From Xiphias gladius (Eukaryota; Chordata; Actinopteri; Istiophoriformes; Xiphiidae): a stretch of 64,000 bases of DNA. Location of the stretch: contig NW_024401807.1 of the NCBI RefSeq assembly GCF_016859285.1, positions 361,156 through 425,155 of the forward strand, in the 5' to 3' direction. The stretch's first letter is position 1. The number at the start of each line of letters is the position of its first letter. Of the stretch, positions 11,148 through 26,407 are shown piece after piece. The translations under genes and the position numbers were made by a program. The notes under the pieces were generated by a model that worked only from the letters and a program-made list of their open reading frames with translations, ran no database searches and was not told the DNA's origin.

Positions 11148-14100
11148 CTGAAAATAATGGCCGCCCAACGAGAACACAACCAATCTTTAAATTAAAGGGC
11201 TGACAAAATACAAACTGCCAACAGTAAGGCAAAAAAAAATTGACTGGAAGACAAAGAAATAAAATCTAAAAATCATTTTGCCATTCCATTGAATCATTTA
11301 TTCATATCCATCAATTAGAGATAGTAATTCAATTAAATTACTGTTCTTTTTTAAATATTTTGATATACATTTCGATTTATTTTTTCATTATGTAATTTAT
11401 CAACATCATTTTTAATATTAAAATGTATCAAATAAGTATTTCATCATAATAATTCTTTAAAAAATATCTTCTGATTTTTAAAACTAGATGTTAATGCTCT
11501 AGTGGCTGACGCCTGCTGCCCCCCTGTGTATCTTTCAGGAAGCTGCTCCATCTGCCTACAGTGAGTAAGCTGAGAACCTGTGCAATAATCAAGGTTTACC
11601 TTTGTTCTCCTCACCTTGCATCCTGGAGGAGAGAGGCCACCAGCCTGGACCATTGGTAACCTACCAGTGTTCTGGAGGTATCTAGTTGTGGAACCAGGAT
11701 TGCATCCTGCACACAGAGCCACAGTTACACTTACAGTAAAGAGAAAAAGTAAGTGAACCCTTTGGAATTACCATAAATTAGCATTTATGTATAAATTTGT
11801 CTTAAAATGTGTTCAAATGTTCATCTAAGTTAAAATAATGAATAAACACAATCTAGTTTAACTGATAACACACAAATTGTTGTATTGTTCTTGTCCATAC
11901 TGAATACATCTTTCAAACTCAGTTTGGGCTGGAAAAAGAATGTGAACCCCTTGGCTAATGATATCAACAAAAGCTAACTGTACTAGGCAATGAAACCCAA
12001 CTAAATGTGTGGGTTAGATCTACTTTGAGTTATGTAACACACTCAAACATTTTGAGTTTGCTATTCACAAGAATCATCTGCTGATATGAACCATGCTCCA
12101 CAAAAAAATATCTCAGAGGACTTATGATCAAGAATTGTTGGTTTGCATAAAGCTGGAAAGGGTTACAAAGTTATCTCAGAGAGTTTAGATATTCATCAGT
12201 CCACAGTCAGACAAAATGGAAATGATTTAAGTCTTTGGCTACTCTCCCTAGCAGTCGGCCCCAGCAAAGGTGACTCCAAAAGAACAACGCAGAATGATCA
12301 ATGAGGTAAAAAAAGACTAACAGCTAAAGGCTTATGGAAATAATTGGAGCTGTTTAACATCTGTGTTCATGGGTCTAACGTACGCAAATCATGGTGCATT
12401 GTTGCATGGAGCATGGTGTCCATAGCAGGAAACCATGGGGGAAGCTGCTACTCTCCTAAAAAAACATCACTGCACACCAGAAGTTTCAAAGAGCAGCTTG
12501 ACACACAACAAAACTTCTGGGAAAATGTTTTGTGGACTGATATAACCAAGATTGAATTATTTCAGAAGAACATGCAGCACTAGGTCTGGTGTAAACAATG
12601 TACAACATACCAACATGAAAACATCATCCCAGCAGTGAAGTAAAGTGGAAGGAACATCATGATTTAGGGCTGCTTTGCTGCCTCTGGGCCTGGACAGCTC
12701 GCCATGACAGAGGGGAAAATGAATTCCCAAGTTTATCAAGGTATCTTACAGGATGATGATGGAGTGGCTGTATGCCAGCTGAAGCTCAGTAGAAGATCGA
12801 TGACTCAGTAGGATAATGACCCTTAACATGGAAGTAAATCTACCTCAGAATGACTTCAAACAAAGAGAATCCACCTTCTGGAGTACCCGAGTCTGAGCCC
12901 AGATCTTAACCAAATAGAGATGCTGTGGAATGAGTTCAGAGGGGCGTTCACACCAGACATCCTAAGAGTATGGCTGAGTTGAAGCAGTTCTGTGAGGAAG
13001 ACTGGTCCAAAATTATTCCTGATCATTGTGCAGGAATGGCTACACGAAGCTGTTGTTTGAGGTTGTTGCTGCCAAAGAAGGTTCAGCCAGTTATTAAATC
13101 CAAGGGTTCACTTACTTTTTCCACCAGAACTGTGGGGGTTTAACGGGTGTGTACAATGAAAACCCTAAAGACTAGAAATTGTTTGTGTGTTATTAGCTTA
13201 AGCACATTGCGTTTGTCTATTGTTGTGACTTAGATGAAGATTAGATCACATTTTATGAACAATTAATGCAGAAAACCAGGTCATTTCTAAGGGTTCACCT
13301 ATTTTTTGTTGCCACTGTTAAGTGTTTTTAATGTGATCTTTACACATACAGTCTGTATTACAAATATTAAAAGAAGGGTTCTCCCATCACCATCAATGAA
13401 AACCCAAGATTTAGACCTGCTTTCACTCTCAAATTAGATGAAAAGGCCAACTAGTAGTCTAACTGTATCTAGTCTAACTATAATTACTACTGAAGTCTCT
13501 ATAACCCTGTCAAATCCCAGTTGGAAGAGAATGTTCCCTGGAGTACATTGAAGCAATTCACCAAAAATACCCATTTTCAAGACAAAGCTGAATTACCATT
13601 AATATCATATTCCACTATATGTCACTTTGTGATAAAATAAAAAATTATGAAATGTAACGAATGTATCAGAAGGGAGACATAAGTGACCTGAAGAAAGGGT
13701 CCTTGAGGTGCAGGATGTTTCCAGATCTGAAGCCAGATTGATCGACTGTGGCTGTAATGTGGATGTCATAGCTCTTCCTTGAATGAAGAAAAGGTAAATG
13801 CTGGGGATTATTTCTCTCTGACCTCTCTGGACCAGTTCTGAACCAAACAATAGAAGAGATAAAACAGTAAAACGATAACAGAATACTGCCACTGTTCCTA
13901 CTGTCCTACTCCACTCTGTGTGGTGTTTGTACACACAAATGGGCGTGAGCACATGTGTACCTGTTGTTAGCAGCCAGCAGAACAGTGCCGGACAGAGTTT
14001 GTCCCAGCTTGGCAAAAAGCGGCGTCTGAAGCAAACATCTGACCTGATACCAGCGGGTCAGAGGTTCAGTAGGAGCTGTGGAGAGCCATACTGCCGACCT

Positions 14101-14936
14101 GCAGTAACAGGGGCGGGGGTATGGGGGAGGGTGGGCGATTTAAAGAGATTACATCATTACACTCTGAATTCGAGTGAATATTTTATGTTGTGGGAGTTTT
14201 GACTCAACATGACTTTCAACTGCTAAGAAGCAAACTGTTGTTATGGAAAGGTTTTTATTTGTTCAAATAATTACTGTATGGAAAAGCCTTTGCTGTAACA
14301 TTTTTCCATTCCTCTTGTCTTCCCTGTCACTGTATATTAAAATCAATCAAAGCAACACAGTATTTCAAACTAGAAGAAACTAGAAGGTCAGAGTTGTGTA
14401 TCTCTTACTTGGATCCCAAATAAGCCACATCAAACCAGAAGGCAAATCCATGAACCAGACCAGACTGCAGCAGTGTAAACACAAAGGGAATCTCCATTCT
14501 GGAAGAAACACACAAACAAATGATTTTCTTGTCTCAGAAAGCTCTGCCTCTTTTGACAATGATGTGCACAGTTTTTATGCATATATTTTGGGAATTTCTT
14601 CTTAGCATGTTTGAATGTTAAAATTATTGGTACCTCCTGTGTACAGTAATATCCTTATAAAAAGTATTTCTCATGTTCTGTATGTCCTTTGTTGAATCCT
14701 TTTACTATCTGCTACTGTACCCGAACAAGGATTAATACGTCTGTGTTTGCAAAATCCTCAAATATTTGATGTTGGAAAGTGGCACTTCACAAATATCATT
14801 GGTGGAAAGTAACTGTAAAAGCATAATGTACATTGACTCAAGTACTGCATTTTAGCACTGTTTACATGTACTTGTACTTTACTACTACTTTACTATATAT
14901 ACACACACACACACACACACATATACATATATACGT

Positions 14937-14971
<35 letters not shown>

Positions 14972-17723
14972 GACACATGTACACACACACACACACACGT
15001 ATGTATACACACACGCACGTACACACACGCACACACACACACGCGTATATTCACACGCACACACAAATGTATATACACACACACACACACACAAACACAC
15101 GTATATACACACACGCACACACACGCACACACACACACACACAGACACACACACACACACATATACATATACACACATATAGATCGATCTATAGATAGAT
15201 TCTCGCTCTCGCCTACTCTCTATCAATCTTTATAGATAGCTTGATAGATATCTATATCCATATCCATCTATCTAGCCATCTATATGCATGCATGCATAAC
15301 ACTCTGAAAGGGTCCATTCTATAATAATATAATAATGAGTACTTTTACTTTTGTGATTTGAGGTAAAACTTGTTGAAAATAGTTTTGTAAGTAAAATTCA
15401 AATGCTGGACTTTTACCTGTCATACGGAATTAAAGTTGGTATTGTTACTTTAACTAGAGTGAAAGGTCTCCTCAATTTTTCCACCACTAAGTGTATAAAT
15501 GCAACTTTAAGATCTTCTAAAACAAATTCAAACCTTGAGCCTTGATAATAAACAATGATAACCTTTGCAAATCCTCTATTTTAGCCTCCGTGAAGTTGAT
15601 GCAGTGCTTGACAGACCTGGCCATCAGGATCTGCACATCAAATGTGTCCTAAAAAAGACATTAAATAATTAATAATCTGTTGTCAAAATACAGTTAAAAA
15701 ATAAGTACTACATGTTTTTTGTTTTTTTTTAACTCTACCTACAACTATTTGGGGTATTTAGCTGATAAAGCGAAAGGTCAAAATAGACCTTAATTTAACT
15801 AATATTATGGGTTGCTAAAAAATCTGGTTAATGACTTGAGTACTTTTCCTCTCTGAGTAGTTCCTGTCTGACAGCTGTCTCTTACTCCCTCTGCAGTCAG
15901 CCAATGAGCAAGCAAAAATTATAAATACACGTGACTGTCACACCAAACCAATCCAAACTAAACATTGTGGGGACATTTTAGATGCCTTCTGCATCTCTTT
16001 ACACATATCTCCCCAAAATTCAGCCTCATAAATTTTGTATCTTTAAAAAGTTTGAAATCTCCACTAAAGTTATAAGCTATGTTCTGTGAGTATAAACACT
16101 GTCTGGGTGTATCACATAAAAGTGTGAGAAGATGCTGACATTGGAGGCAATGCAACCGGTTTGATATATACAGTGAAAGAAGTTTTGCTACACCTTACCA
16201 CTATAGGCTGCCTGAAAAACTCATCCACTGCAGCACTGTGAAGCGCACTCAGGTTAACCCCACAGAAGCTTCTCTGCTGCCTGATGAAAGAAAAACAAAC
16301 AGGAGACACTGAGGCCATTTACAGAGTCAGCTGATTAATACAGCGGGTAGTTCTTGAGGGTAATTATTTTAGCTGACACATTTAAACAAGTTTTTATCAT
16401 GTGACCGCTGATTCTTTGCACTGTATGCAAACTTGATGTCAGTACAGTATTTTTTCAACTTTTTAAAATCAAATACTGTTAATCTTTTGTTGTTGTGATT
16501 GTGATTCTTGTAGTTTCTCTTGCATGTTGTGAGAATCTACAGGATTTGGATTATTTGTGGAAAAAGCACAGAGCTGTAATACATTACATTTTTTGCAATT
16601 AATGCTGTTTACTTCTTGGATTTTATAGTTCTTGTATGAAAAGAAAGCAACCATGGAACAAGTAATGAGTTTTAAGCTTTCACAATGACATACATCAGGT
16701 AGGCAGAAATTGTATTTTTGAAACTTCTTCATTTGGAGAATCTGTATTAATACAAATCTACATAGGAACTTTATAAAGCTTCAGACCTTCAGTGTTGCAG
16801 CTGTTATTAATATAAACACCTAAGTTAATTGAATCTTTCCCACAGTGTCACTGCTGAAATAGCTTTGGTGAAAAACATCAGTTTACAGTTTACCCTCATT
16901 CTTCAAGGCTGCTTGAGCCTGACCTGCACATAGTGGTGGACCAGTGAAGGGCACAGACCATGGCAACACACACACGCGCACACACGCACACACACAGTTT
17001 GCTCAAACAAACTGCAATACAGGGGATGTATTGTTTGCATGAATTTTCTAGAAATACAGGAATATAGCAGAATACATACTCTCAAAATACTCTGTAGAAC
17101 TAAACAAATGAATAAATTAGTATATCAAAAAATGATTCTCAGCTTTATGTCTATATATCACTCATATGGGTTGCATGAGTTCATATCACTACAGCAAGGT
17201 TTAGCTGTTTGTGCCAAATACTGATATGCACTTTTACACAGATGACACTGGCATGCATTGTTCAGTCTAAATGGGGTTCTTAGCTGCTGTCCAAAAATAT
17301 TCTATTTTAGTAGTTCCTAATAAACATTTGCATGCAACAGCAGTTATATAATACTTTTTCATCTGGATGAATTATTGAAGTACTGTACTATATACTGATA
17401 TCAATAATTTACATCAGTTATAACATTATAATTTTCTTATCTTAACTTCTATTTATATTACTTTTTAGATAAAATCTTACAAAACCATTTTAAACAATAA
17501 TGTTTCAAATAATAAAATTCAGAGAAAAACAAAAATTTCTAACAGAAAATGTTCAATATCTTTACTTTTAAGTAGAAAATATCAGCCTCAACCAAAACTT
17601 ATCGGCCTGCAAAAAAGTCCCTATCAGTCAAATCTTAGTTGGTCTGTATGAGTCAGTACTGGACTGAATCCAAGCGTTTTACACCCAACAGGAAACATGC
17701 CTGACTGAGGTCAAGCAATGAGA

Positions 17724-17770
<47 letters not shown>

Positions 17771-17823
17771 AGTGTATGAGTGTGAGTGTGAGTGTGATTG
17801 TGAGTGTGAGTGTGAGTGTGAGT

Positions 17824-17855
<32 letters not shown>

Positions 17856-20800
17856 AAATGGGAGCCAGTGTTTTTGTGTTCTCGTGCATGGATTTATGCC
17901 TGTGCATGCTTATGTGTGTTGCGAGAGAGACCAGAAACTGGCTCGTGCGTAGTGTTCAAAGTAGAGCTGCTCATCACTGAAGGGAGCCAGATGAATATCA
18001 CCTAAGGAGGGAAACATCATACCTGGAGAGAGAGACAGAAAATTAATAGGAGAGAGACAGACATTAAATATGAGAGCTAAAGTGAGAGACACAGAAAGAC
18101 ACAGACAGACATATACTGTAGATTGACAATGGAGGACCCAAGGGAAAAAAAAAAAAAAAGCCTATATTTTTGGAACTGGTATGCCTTTAATAATTATTCT
18201 ATCCACAAATAGAGATGGTTCATTACATAAAAAAGCATGATGTACGCTCTCCCTTTTATATCTTTCTTTTATAGTCTGCTTGTCATCATGAGAATAAAAT
18301 ATTTAAGATTCAAAATGAAAGTCTTCATCTTTAGACCTACATACTACAAATTGTCCTACATTACTTAATAAAAATTCCAGTTTATAAAAACATGGATCTT
18401 ATTTTTGTGGTTTTTATCCATCATTTATATAATCTAACTAAAACTACAAAGTAAAACCCAAGTTGTAATAAACCAAAATCATCCCTTAACCTGACATTTC
18501 TCCGCTCCTACCATTGGGTTTGAGCCATTTCCTGGCATACAGGAAGCTTTCCATGAGCCTTTCATTCAGCAGCATGTAACCTATTGGCTCAGAGACAATG
18601 ATATCCACCATGTCAGGACAGCTGACCTCCTCCACCTCCCCCTTTAGGACCCTGATCCGCTCAGACAGACTGTTACTCTGGACCAGGATCTGCACAGGAG
18701 ACAGAAAACATCTGCTGCATTAAATTACACACTGTAAAACCACATAACCACTAAAGAAACCCTTAAAAGTGAAGCCTCCACATGCCATCAGCAGAGTGTG
18801 AAACAGGATACTACTAAGGATATACTACTAAGCTCAATGGGTGGGTGGTAAATGGACTGCACTTATATAGCGCTTTTTAAAGTCATATCAACGACTCAAA
18901 GCACTTCACACTACTGCCACATTTCACCCATTCACATTACGCTTTTTCTATACAAACAGCACTTTCTACATTCACACACATTCACACACCGATGATACAT
19001 CAGAGGCAATTTGGGTTTCAGTATCTTGCCCAAGGACACTGACATGCAGGGATCGAACCACCGACCTTCCAGTTAGTGGACGACCTGCTCCACCTCCTGA
19101 GCCCAGATGCATTCCAGCTCTTTCTAACTGAAAGGCACACTGGGAGTCGTAATTAACATCTACCTTGAAGTTTTTATGTCCACAGGCTTGTGCTGTTGAC
19201 TTTTTATAAAAAATTAAAACTATTTTCTAACATATATCTTGTTGTTTCTAACACTTATCTTTTGTACTGATGATTTAACCAGGAGAATGTCATATTGTTT
19301 CAAGTTGTAGAAGAGCAACTAGAAGTGTATGCAGTGCATTCAGACCCCCTCACTTTTGCACATTTGTTATGCTGCAGACTTATGCTAAATTCCTTTTATA
19401 TTAATTTTTTCCCTCATCAATCTACCCTCAGTACCTCATAATGTCAAAGCGAAAAAAAAAAAATTGAGATTTTTGCACATTTATTAAAAAGAAAAAAACA
19501 AATACACACACACACACACACATACACACTTGTAGTACTGATTGAAATTATTGGCACCCCTAAATTTTACGTCCAAATTTTAGAATATCTTCAGAAATAA
19601 TATTGTATAATCAAAATATTTTAATAAAATTTCCAAGGATACTGAGCAAATGAAATTACAAAAGAACTAAACTTGTATAATAGTGAAATAATATAAACAC
19701 AAAATGTATCCCAGACACAATTATTACCACCCTTCACTAATATTTAATTGCAGAACCTATTTCAACAATGACAGCCTCTAAACGTCTCTTCGAGCCATCT
19801 AGAATCTTCTTGCACCTGGCTAGTGGTAATGTCTGCCACTCTTGCATTGCTGTGTTCAAGCTCTTTCAAGTTTGCAGGAGTCATTTCTGCAATGGAGGAT
19901 TTCAGCTCTATCCAAAGGTTTTCAGTGGGGTTGTTGTTCTTTTGTACTGCTGAATATGTGCTTTGGGTCACTGTCCTGCTGAGAGAACCAAGACCTTCAT
20001 CTCAAACCTAGTTTTATGACACTGGATAACACATTTTGCTCTAAAATGCCTTGGCAATCTTCTGATTTCATCATTCTTTTGATACATTCAACGCCTCCAG
20101 TACCAAAAGCAGCAAAGCAGCCCCGCAGCAGAGCCTCAACCATATTTTACTGTAGGTAAGGTGTTCTTTTCTTTATGGGCTTCATTTCGTCGCCTATAAA
20201 CAAACTGATGCGCTGCATTCCCAAAGAACCCAGTTTCATTTGTCCACAGAAAATTATCCCAGAAAGACTGTGGCTTATCTATGAAAGTTTTTGCAAACAT
20301 TAGTCTTGCCTTTTTGTGCCTTTCAGTAGTGATGTCCTCCTTGACCTTCACCCTACTTGGTTTAGTGTCCGGTGTATGGTACTAGATGAACCAACATTCC
20401 CGATTGCTCCAGGTCAGCCTGAAGCTCTTTAGAAACCACAATCCGCACCAACCTTTGCAGACTTCTCCTGTTAAATTTCTTCTTAGCACCATGTCCTGGA
20501 AACGTCTTAACTTTTTTATGACAATGAAATTTCTTGATATCATTACAAACTGTTGAAATAGGGATTTCAAGATATTTTCCGATTGATTTGTTGCCTTTGT
20601 AATTGTTATGTTTTTTGATTATAGCATTTCTGATGCTCTCTTGTATTCGCCATTGTGAAAAAGAAACAGGAAACAATCAGCCCCTTTTCATGCAGTAAAA
20701 CCACCATTCAAAAACCCCATCAAAAGAGTGACACCAATTGTGTCAAGTGTACATTTTATGTCTGGATTTTTTATTTCACTAATTAAAAGCATTTTTGTTG

Positions 20801-23800
20801 TTGTTCAGTAACTGGGCATTTTTATTACATTTTGTGATTATACGAAATTAGTTAATTTGTATTTATTTCTGAAAATATTCTCAGTTCTGTACTTAAAATT
20901 CAGGGGTGCCAAAAATAATTTCAATCAGGAACGTTTAGGCACTCCTGCCTGGAGTAACATCTCCAAGAGGAGGTAACTCAGCTGCTGGGCCAACCCTGTC
21001 TCTTAGGAATTATGTTTCTATACAATTACACTGCAACAGCGAATAGGTTTTTTAGTAAAAGTATTCACTGTCTGGATTATGTTCAGAGGCAACACATTTT
21101 TAGAATGAATAGCACTACATTTATTAAGAGCATAGAGGCAGAAAACAAATATGTGTCTGAACATTTTACCATTATGTTCAGTAATCACCTCATCACCATC
21201 ATTACGTCCGATAAGAGTGTTTACCCAGTCAGTGTTTGCTCTTGGTGGAAATCCAAGATTTTCATCATTCCTGCCCCTGTCCTGTTAATTTTGCTCATTC
21301 TGCTTCTTTCTGCCTTCACCCATATCCTCACCTCCTCAGACCCCTGGTGTTCTGTGAGAATTTACATGAACTGCCATTCTCTATCCAGCCACCAAATGTT
21401 CCTAGACTTTCCCTCCATTTCCAATGACCTGACCTTTCCCACCCACTCACACATTTCCAGTTCTATTTCAAACATGCTCCGCCCTCAAACAGGTTTTGCT
21501 ATTAGATTACCCCTTTGAGACTCCACCTCAGCACCCTGAGACAGATCATTGCACTCATCGCCCAGTTAGTGTGTGGCGACTGCAAACTGCAGTCTCCTAT
21601 AAAATCACTCACACTGGCCCCATTGATGGCTGGAAGTGGGTCAAAAGCTTCATCTGCAGTCAGGGTCTGGCCCCTCCCCCCAATTCCCTTGTGGTCTAGC
21701 AGTTAGCCGTCACTTCCATCTGAGAATGCCATGCTCGACCACTGTTACATCCGCGATGCTCAGGTAGTGGTGCTGGCCAGCAACATGTCTTTCCTGCTGG
21801 CTCTCTGGGAGGTCCAAACAACAGCTTCAACGTTCTTCCGTATGTCTCAGGCCTTTGCCATAAATGGTGGCCTGTACATGTGTGCCACTGGTGGATCAGA
21901 GGCACCTCTGGCAGAGTGTCTCCACCCGGAAGGGGAATGAACGCCGCCAGCTGCTGAATATGTCACTCTCCACTGTGTCCCTCTTCATCCCAGCCCTCCA
22001 GCTGATGATTGACCAAATAGAGATGTCAAGGAAGGCGTCAGAGTAACTGAGTTCCCACCTTCACCCCCAGCAGCCTCCCCCTCAGGAGCCTGAGCTTTGG
22101 CAGCCACTGGCCACCTAACCACATCTCTGCTCCTGCCCCCTCGCTTGATCTTAGAGCAGGAGGATGCGGGGGCACTAACCCTGGAGCCTCCGGCTCTGGC
22201 AGGCACTATGCCAAGTAATTTACTGTTAATAAAAGGGTGTTAACCAAAAACCTTACATTTCCCCTAAATAGCAACATTCCTACACTTTCCAAGTATCATA
22301 TACTAGCTTCATTGGGGAGGAGAGGCGCCTTGTCAGAGAAAGGATGCCTCTCTCTCTCTTCCTGGCCAACATGGAGCTATCGGTGAGGGAACGATGCTTT
22401 AAGCCCGCGTCTCCTGGATGCCTGGATATTCCAAGAAAAATATGAATTTTTATGTGGCAAGGCATGCCATACCTGCACCTGGGTGTAGAGTTCAAGATCT
22501 GGTGTCACTAAGGTAATTTGATGAGAATTCGACAAGAAAGAAATTCTCCTTTAAACTCAGTGACAGTCACTGCTCTAATGGTGTGGCTGTTTCTGATTTA
22601 CTGGTGATGTCCGAGATGACATGGCACCAGGGCATGAGCGGTTGTGCTTCACCGTGCTCAAAGAGAAAAACACAAATTTTTCAGTGATGAAGCAAAAGAG
22701 GAGATTTACGCCATGTAAATGTAGCATCCATCACAGCACTTGCTGCCATGGCCCCGCAAACCTCCATCCCAACGACAATAGGGATGGGTGGGAGGGCTCA
22801 TCCTTTCTCTGTGCATCAGTCTCCCCTTGCTCCCAATGACAGATCTTTACCCAGAGTGGGTGCATCTATGTGGCCCTTTCCCTCCCTGGCTTGACAGGAT
22901 GCTGAGGAAGGGTTACACATTACAGTTCCCCCATTAGATCCACCTTTCAACAGTATTATGCGCATTGCTCTCCCCATCCCTGCAGAGAGAGCAGCATTGG
23001 AGGAGTTGACTGGATAACAACCAGGTGACTGGATGACATCCATGGACCTGATGGACACTTATTTTCATGTTCCCCATTCTGCTATGGAACAGAAAGTCTC
23101 TGCACTTCGCATTGGGGGAGGGAGATTTATCAGTACTGTCGCATCCCTTTTGGTTACTCGCTGTGGGCAGTACCACTCATAGAACAGAAGTTACTTCCAG
23201 TAACTACTGTTTTTCTCATGAGCTCTCCCACTGTCTAAATTGGCCTGTTTCACCAGCTGTTGTTTAGATTGTCAAGTTCTTCATGTTCATTGTGAAGATA
23301 TTGACGAACAAAATAAGCTTGAGCTTATTTTGTCTTTTTCTTGATTGTATTCCTGAACCTCTTCCTGTTGTCTCACCTGTGCCTGTTTGCCCCTTGGCCT
23401 GATCATCTGTAAGTCTTGATTATTTTTGAAATATTAATGCCACTCCACTGCATCTGCATGCATTTCTGCATTTGGGTCCTTCCTGTTGCCTCGTTTACCC
23501 CTGTGACAGTACAATCTTGCCAGGATGAATCAAGTAGACATGGCATTTTTCACAATGGTCCTTGGTAAAAGCACCATGGAACATCTGAAATCTATTGCCA
23601 AGAACACTGCAGATCATGAGAAGAGAATTTCTGCCTGGACCCTGTTGGAGAAGATATTGTCTTCCAGCTCGTGGCTAAAGAAGATTCCTGGCGTTGCGGA
23701 ATTGGTTGCAGATACTGCAGCCCTCAGGATGAGTTTGAATGGTATCAAAGAAAAAGATGCCAGCCTTCCAGTCAGGTAACAATGGGCCTGTTAGCTGCCA

Positions 23801-26337
23801 GCCTGCTTCCCAACTGACTAGCATCAGGCCTGCTAGCCTCCAGCCAGATCCTGCCTTTGAAGACCTCCAGCAGTCACCTTTCCTAGGGATTCGCCTTGCC
23901 ATTTCCAGGAGTAACGTCCTACTTACTCCTGAGTCAGCCTTGTTCACCCCTGTGACAAAGGCCCCTGTCAGCACTAAGAGGTACAGGCATGGGCGAGAGA
24001 GCTTGGGCAGTGACAACAGTAGAAAATCCCAAAATAAGGTACTTTTTTTTTTAGGTTCATTTTCTAAATGTTGAATGCTCTCTTGTAGCCGTGTATAGGT
24101 TCATATGCAATTTGCACTTACAGCCATTGACCATACCAGACAGATGGTAAAATGATAATACTCTAAAGGCTGTTTCAAGCACAGATTAAAAGCCAAAAAA
24201 ATTATTGGAGCGGCCAAATAAAACACAGATGAGAAACTGTTTTTCAACAGATTGAATAAATAATAAAACTAACTACTAAAATAGGAACAAACCCTTGGAG
24301 AACCCAAATCCTTGGAAGCAGTCAAGTACCAGAACCAGAAAATGAAGGAATTGACAATTACTTTAGATATTAAGATTCTTATCCATTATGTAACACCATG
24401 AGGGAGGCGCCTGGTCCCAAATGCAGCATGACAACAAGTCCAAACATACAGCTGGATTCATGAAGATCTTATCTTTAGTGACAAGAAGAAAAAGGAGTCC
24501 TGTAACAGATGGTCTGGCCCCCACAGAGCCCTGGTCTCCGCATCATGGAGTCAGCCTAAATCCACAGAAGAACCGTTGCAAGTTTTCCAAGATGCTTGAA
24601 CAACCTACTGCCAAGTACCTTGAAAACTCTGCAAGTATACCGAGGAGAAACGGTGCTGTTTTAAAGGCAAAAGGTGGTCAGCAAATATTTAGTTTAGTTG
24701 GTTTTCCTCTTTACTGCACTTTATATGTAGTTAAAAGATAAATTAAAAACTATTCATGGCATTTTTTTTGAGTGCATGCTCATTTTACATTTAGAGCCTA
24801 GAACTTTTATGATGAAAAAAAACAAAATATCTGAAAAACAAGATGTTAAGCTGGAGTGCGGGACTTCTACATATAAATGAATGTCTGGTCAGTCAAACCC
24901 TTGCCAAACGAGTTCACACAATAATGATTAAGCCTGTCAATGCCAGGTAAATCTGTCTGTATTTCGCAGTATACTGGAGTTTTACATCTGGTGTCTCTGG
25001 CGACATTCCTGCATTGGTGTGCTGGTAGTGATGCGTTTGCCAGGGCTGAAGAGGGGAATACCTGTAACAGAGATGGAGTTTGCAACAACAACTAGGAGTA
25101 TGATGGAGCGTATGGTGGAAAAACCTAGGAAGTGTCCAAGAAAAGTTTCTGATATTGCAGATTAAAAAAAAACCAAAAAAAAACATTGCCATTCAGAGGA
25201 AGAATAATAGTCCAAAAAAGAACGTAATCAAACAACAAGGACAAACACGAAATTACCATTGGTGTGGCCTTTTTCCTCACTGGAGAGTGCTGAAAGAAGA
25301 GAAAGGACTGTAAGCAGACAGATGTCTGCCTTACTGCTCTTGGACAGGTTGGTATTTGTGAAATATTTGGAGTAGGCTATGTAGCAATTACATTTACTCT
25401 ACCTAAATAATGGATTATTGTCTTGGAACTGTGGAAATGTCTCTGTATTTTTGTAACTATATCTAAACATGAATCTGGGAGTTTCCAGGCATATGCAATA
25501 AGCATCTGTCAACAGTGTTTGTGTAATTACTTTGAAGGCCAGAAGAGGAAGACAATGTTCTGCATTGTAGGTTTAAATGGTCAGTATATACAAATTACCA
25601 GAACACATTTCCTTATTTATCTTTAGTGGTAGATATTCATGCAGAGAGGTTTGGTTATGTTTGTCTGTCTGGGTCTTTGAGAATACTGTCTCTGAGATTT
25701 CTGCCTCCACCTCGATACAATGGAGATAAATGAGATATAGTGTTGTGATGCCCACAGCATTTAAAAATATTCAAGAGTTATGTCTTTCCAGAAACCATGT
25801 TATGGTCGCTCTGTTTGTGATCTGTGGATTATCCAGAATAATGGGGACACTGTTGGAAAGAGACACCTCAAAATGTGATCATTCTGGGATAACCTTCCAT
25901 CTGTTAGGACTTTGTGGAGCCGGTAGGATTTGATGCATTGAGCAGTTCAGAACACTTCATTATGATTACCTACTGTGGTGCAGATGAATGTGACACTTTG
26001 TCAAGTTGTTTTATTTAGCACCCATGTCAACAGTTCGATGGGACTTCTATTATTATATTCAAAATATTTTAAAGGGAAAAAATCCTACTTAAACCCAGCC
26101 AATGATTAAGAAACTTGAGTGTATGTTAGGCCTTTTGAAATTGTTATATCTCCATTATATGGGAAACCTGTGGATATTCAGTATAAAAGGCAGATATAGT
26201 CCCCATATATCGGTCTGCCCTCTGTTCTGTGTGTTTCAGCATCTCCCTGCAGCCCCTATCCTACTGAACTGTGAGCCAGATGTTGCTGCATTCCATTAAC
26301 TCCCCAGAATGCCATGCTATGCATGTGATGTATCTAC

Positions 26338-26407
<70 letters not shown>

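Noticed and set aside
10799..11179. 126-codon minus-strand frame
   Set aside because: It lies over the proposed last exon and 3' UTR of carm1l in another frame; the sequence is Cys/Phe/Leu-rich without a motif.
11444..11722. 92-codon minus-strand frame read as one exon
   Set aside because: Only its middle (11615-11681) matches a CARM1-like tail; the rest reads through a good donor and has no resemblance to the family.
14833..15226. Long open frames (113-121 codons) on both strands
   Set aside because: They are translations of the (CA)n microsatellite (HTHTHT / VCVCVC) and carry no gene information.
17653..17952. Frames of 74-84 codons around the TG/GA repeat
   Set aside because: Low-complexity repeat translation; only the end near 17932 overlaps a real exon, and in a different frame.
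21012..21518. 168-codon plus-strand frame in carm1l intron 6
   Set aside because: Composition is that of AT-rich DNA with a hydrophobic stretch; no domain, no splice context, opposite strand to the host gene.
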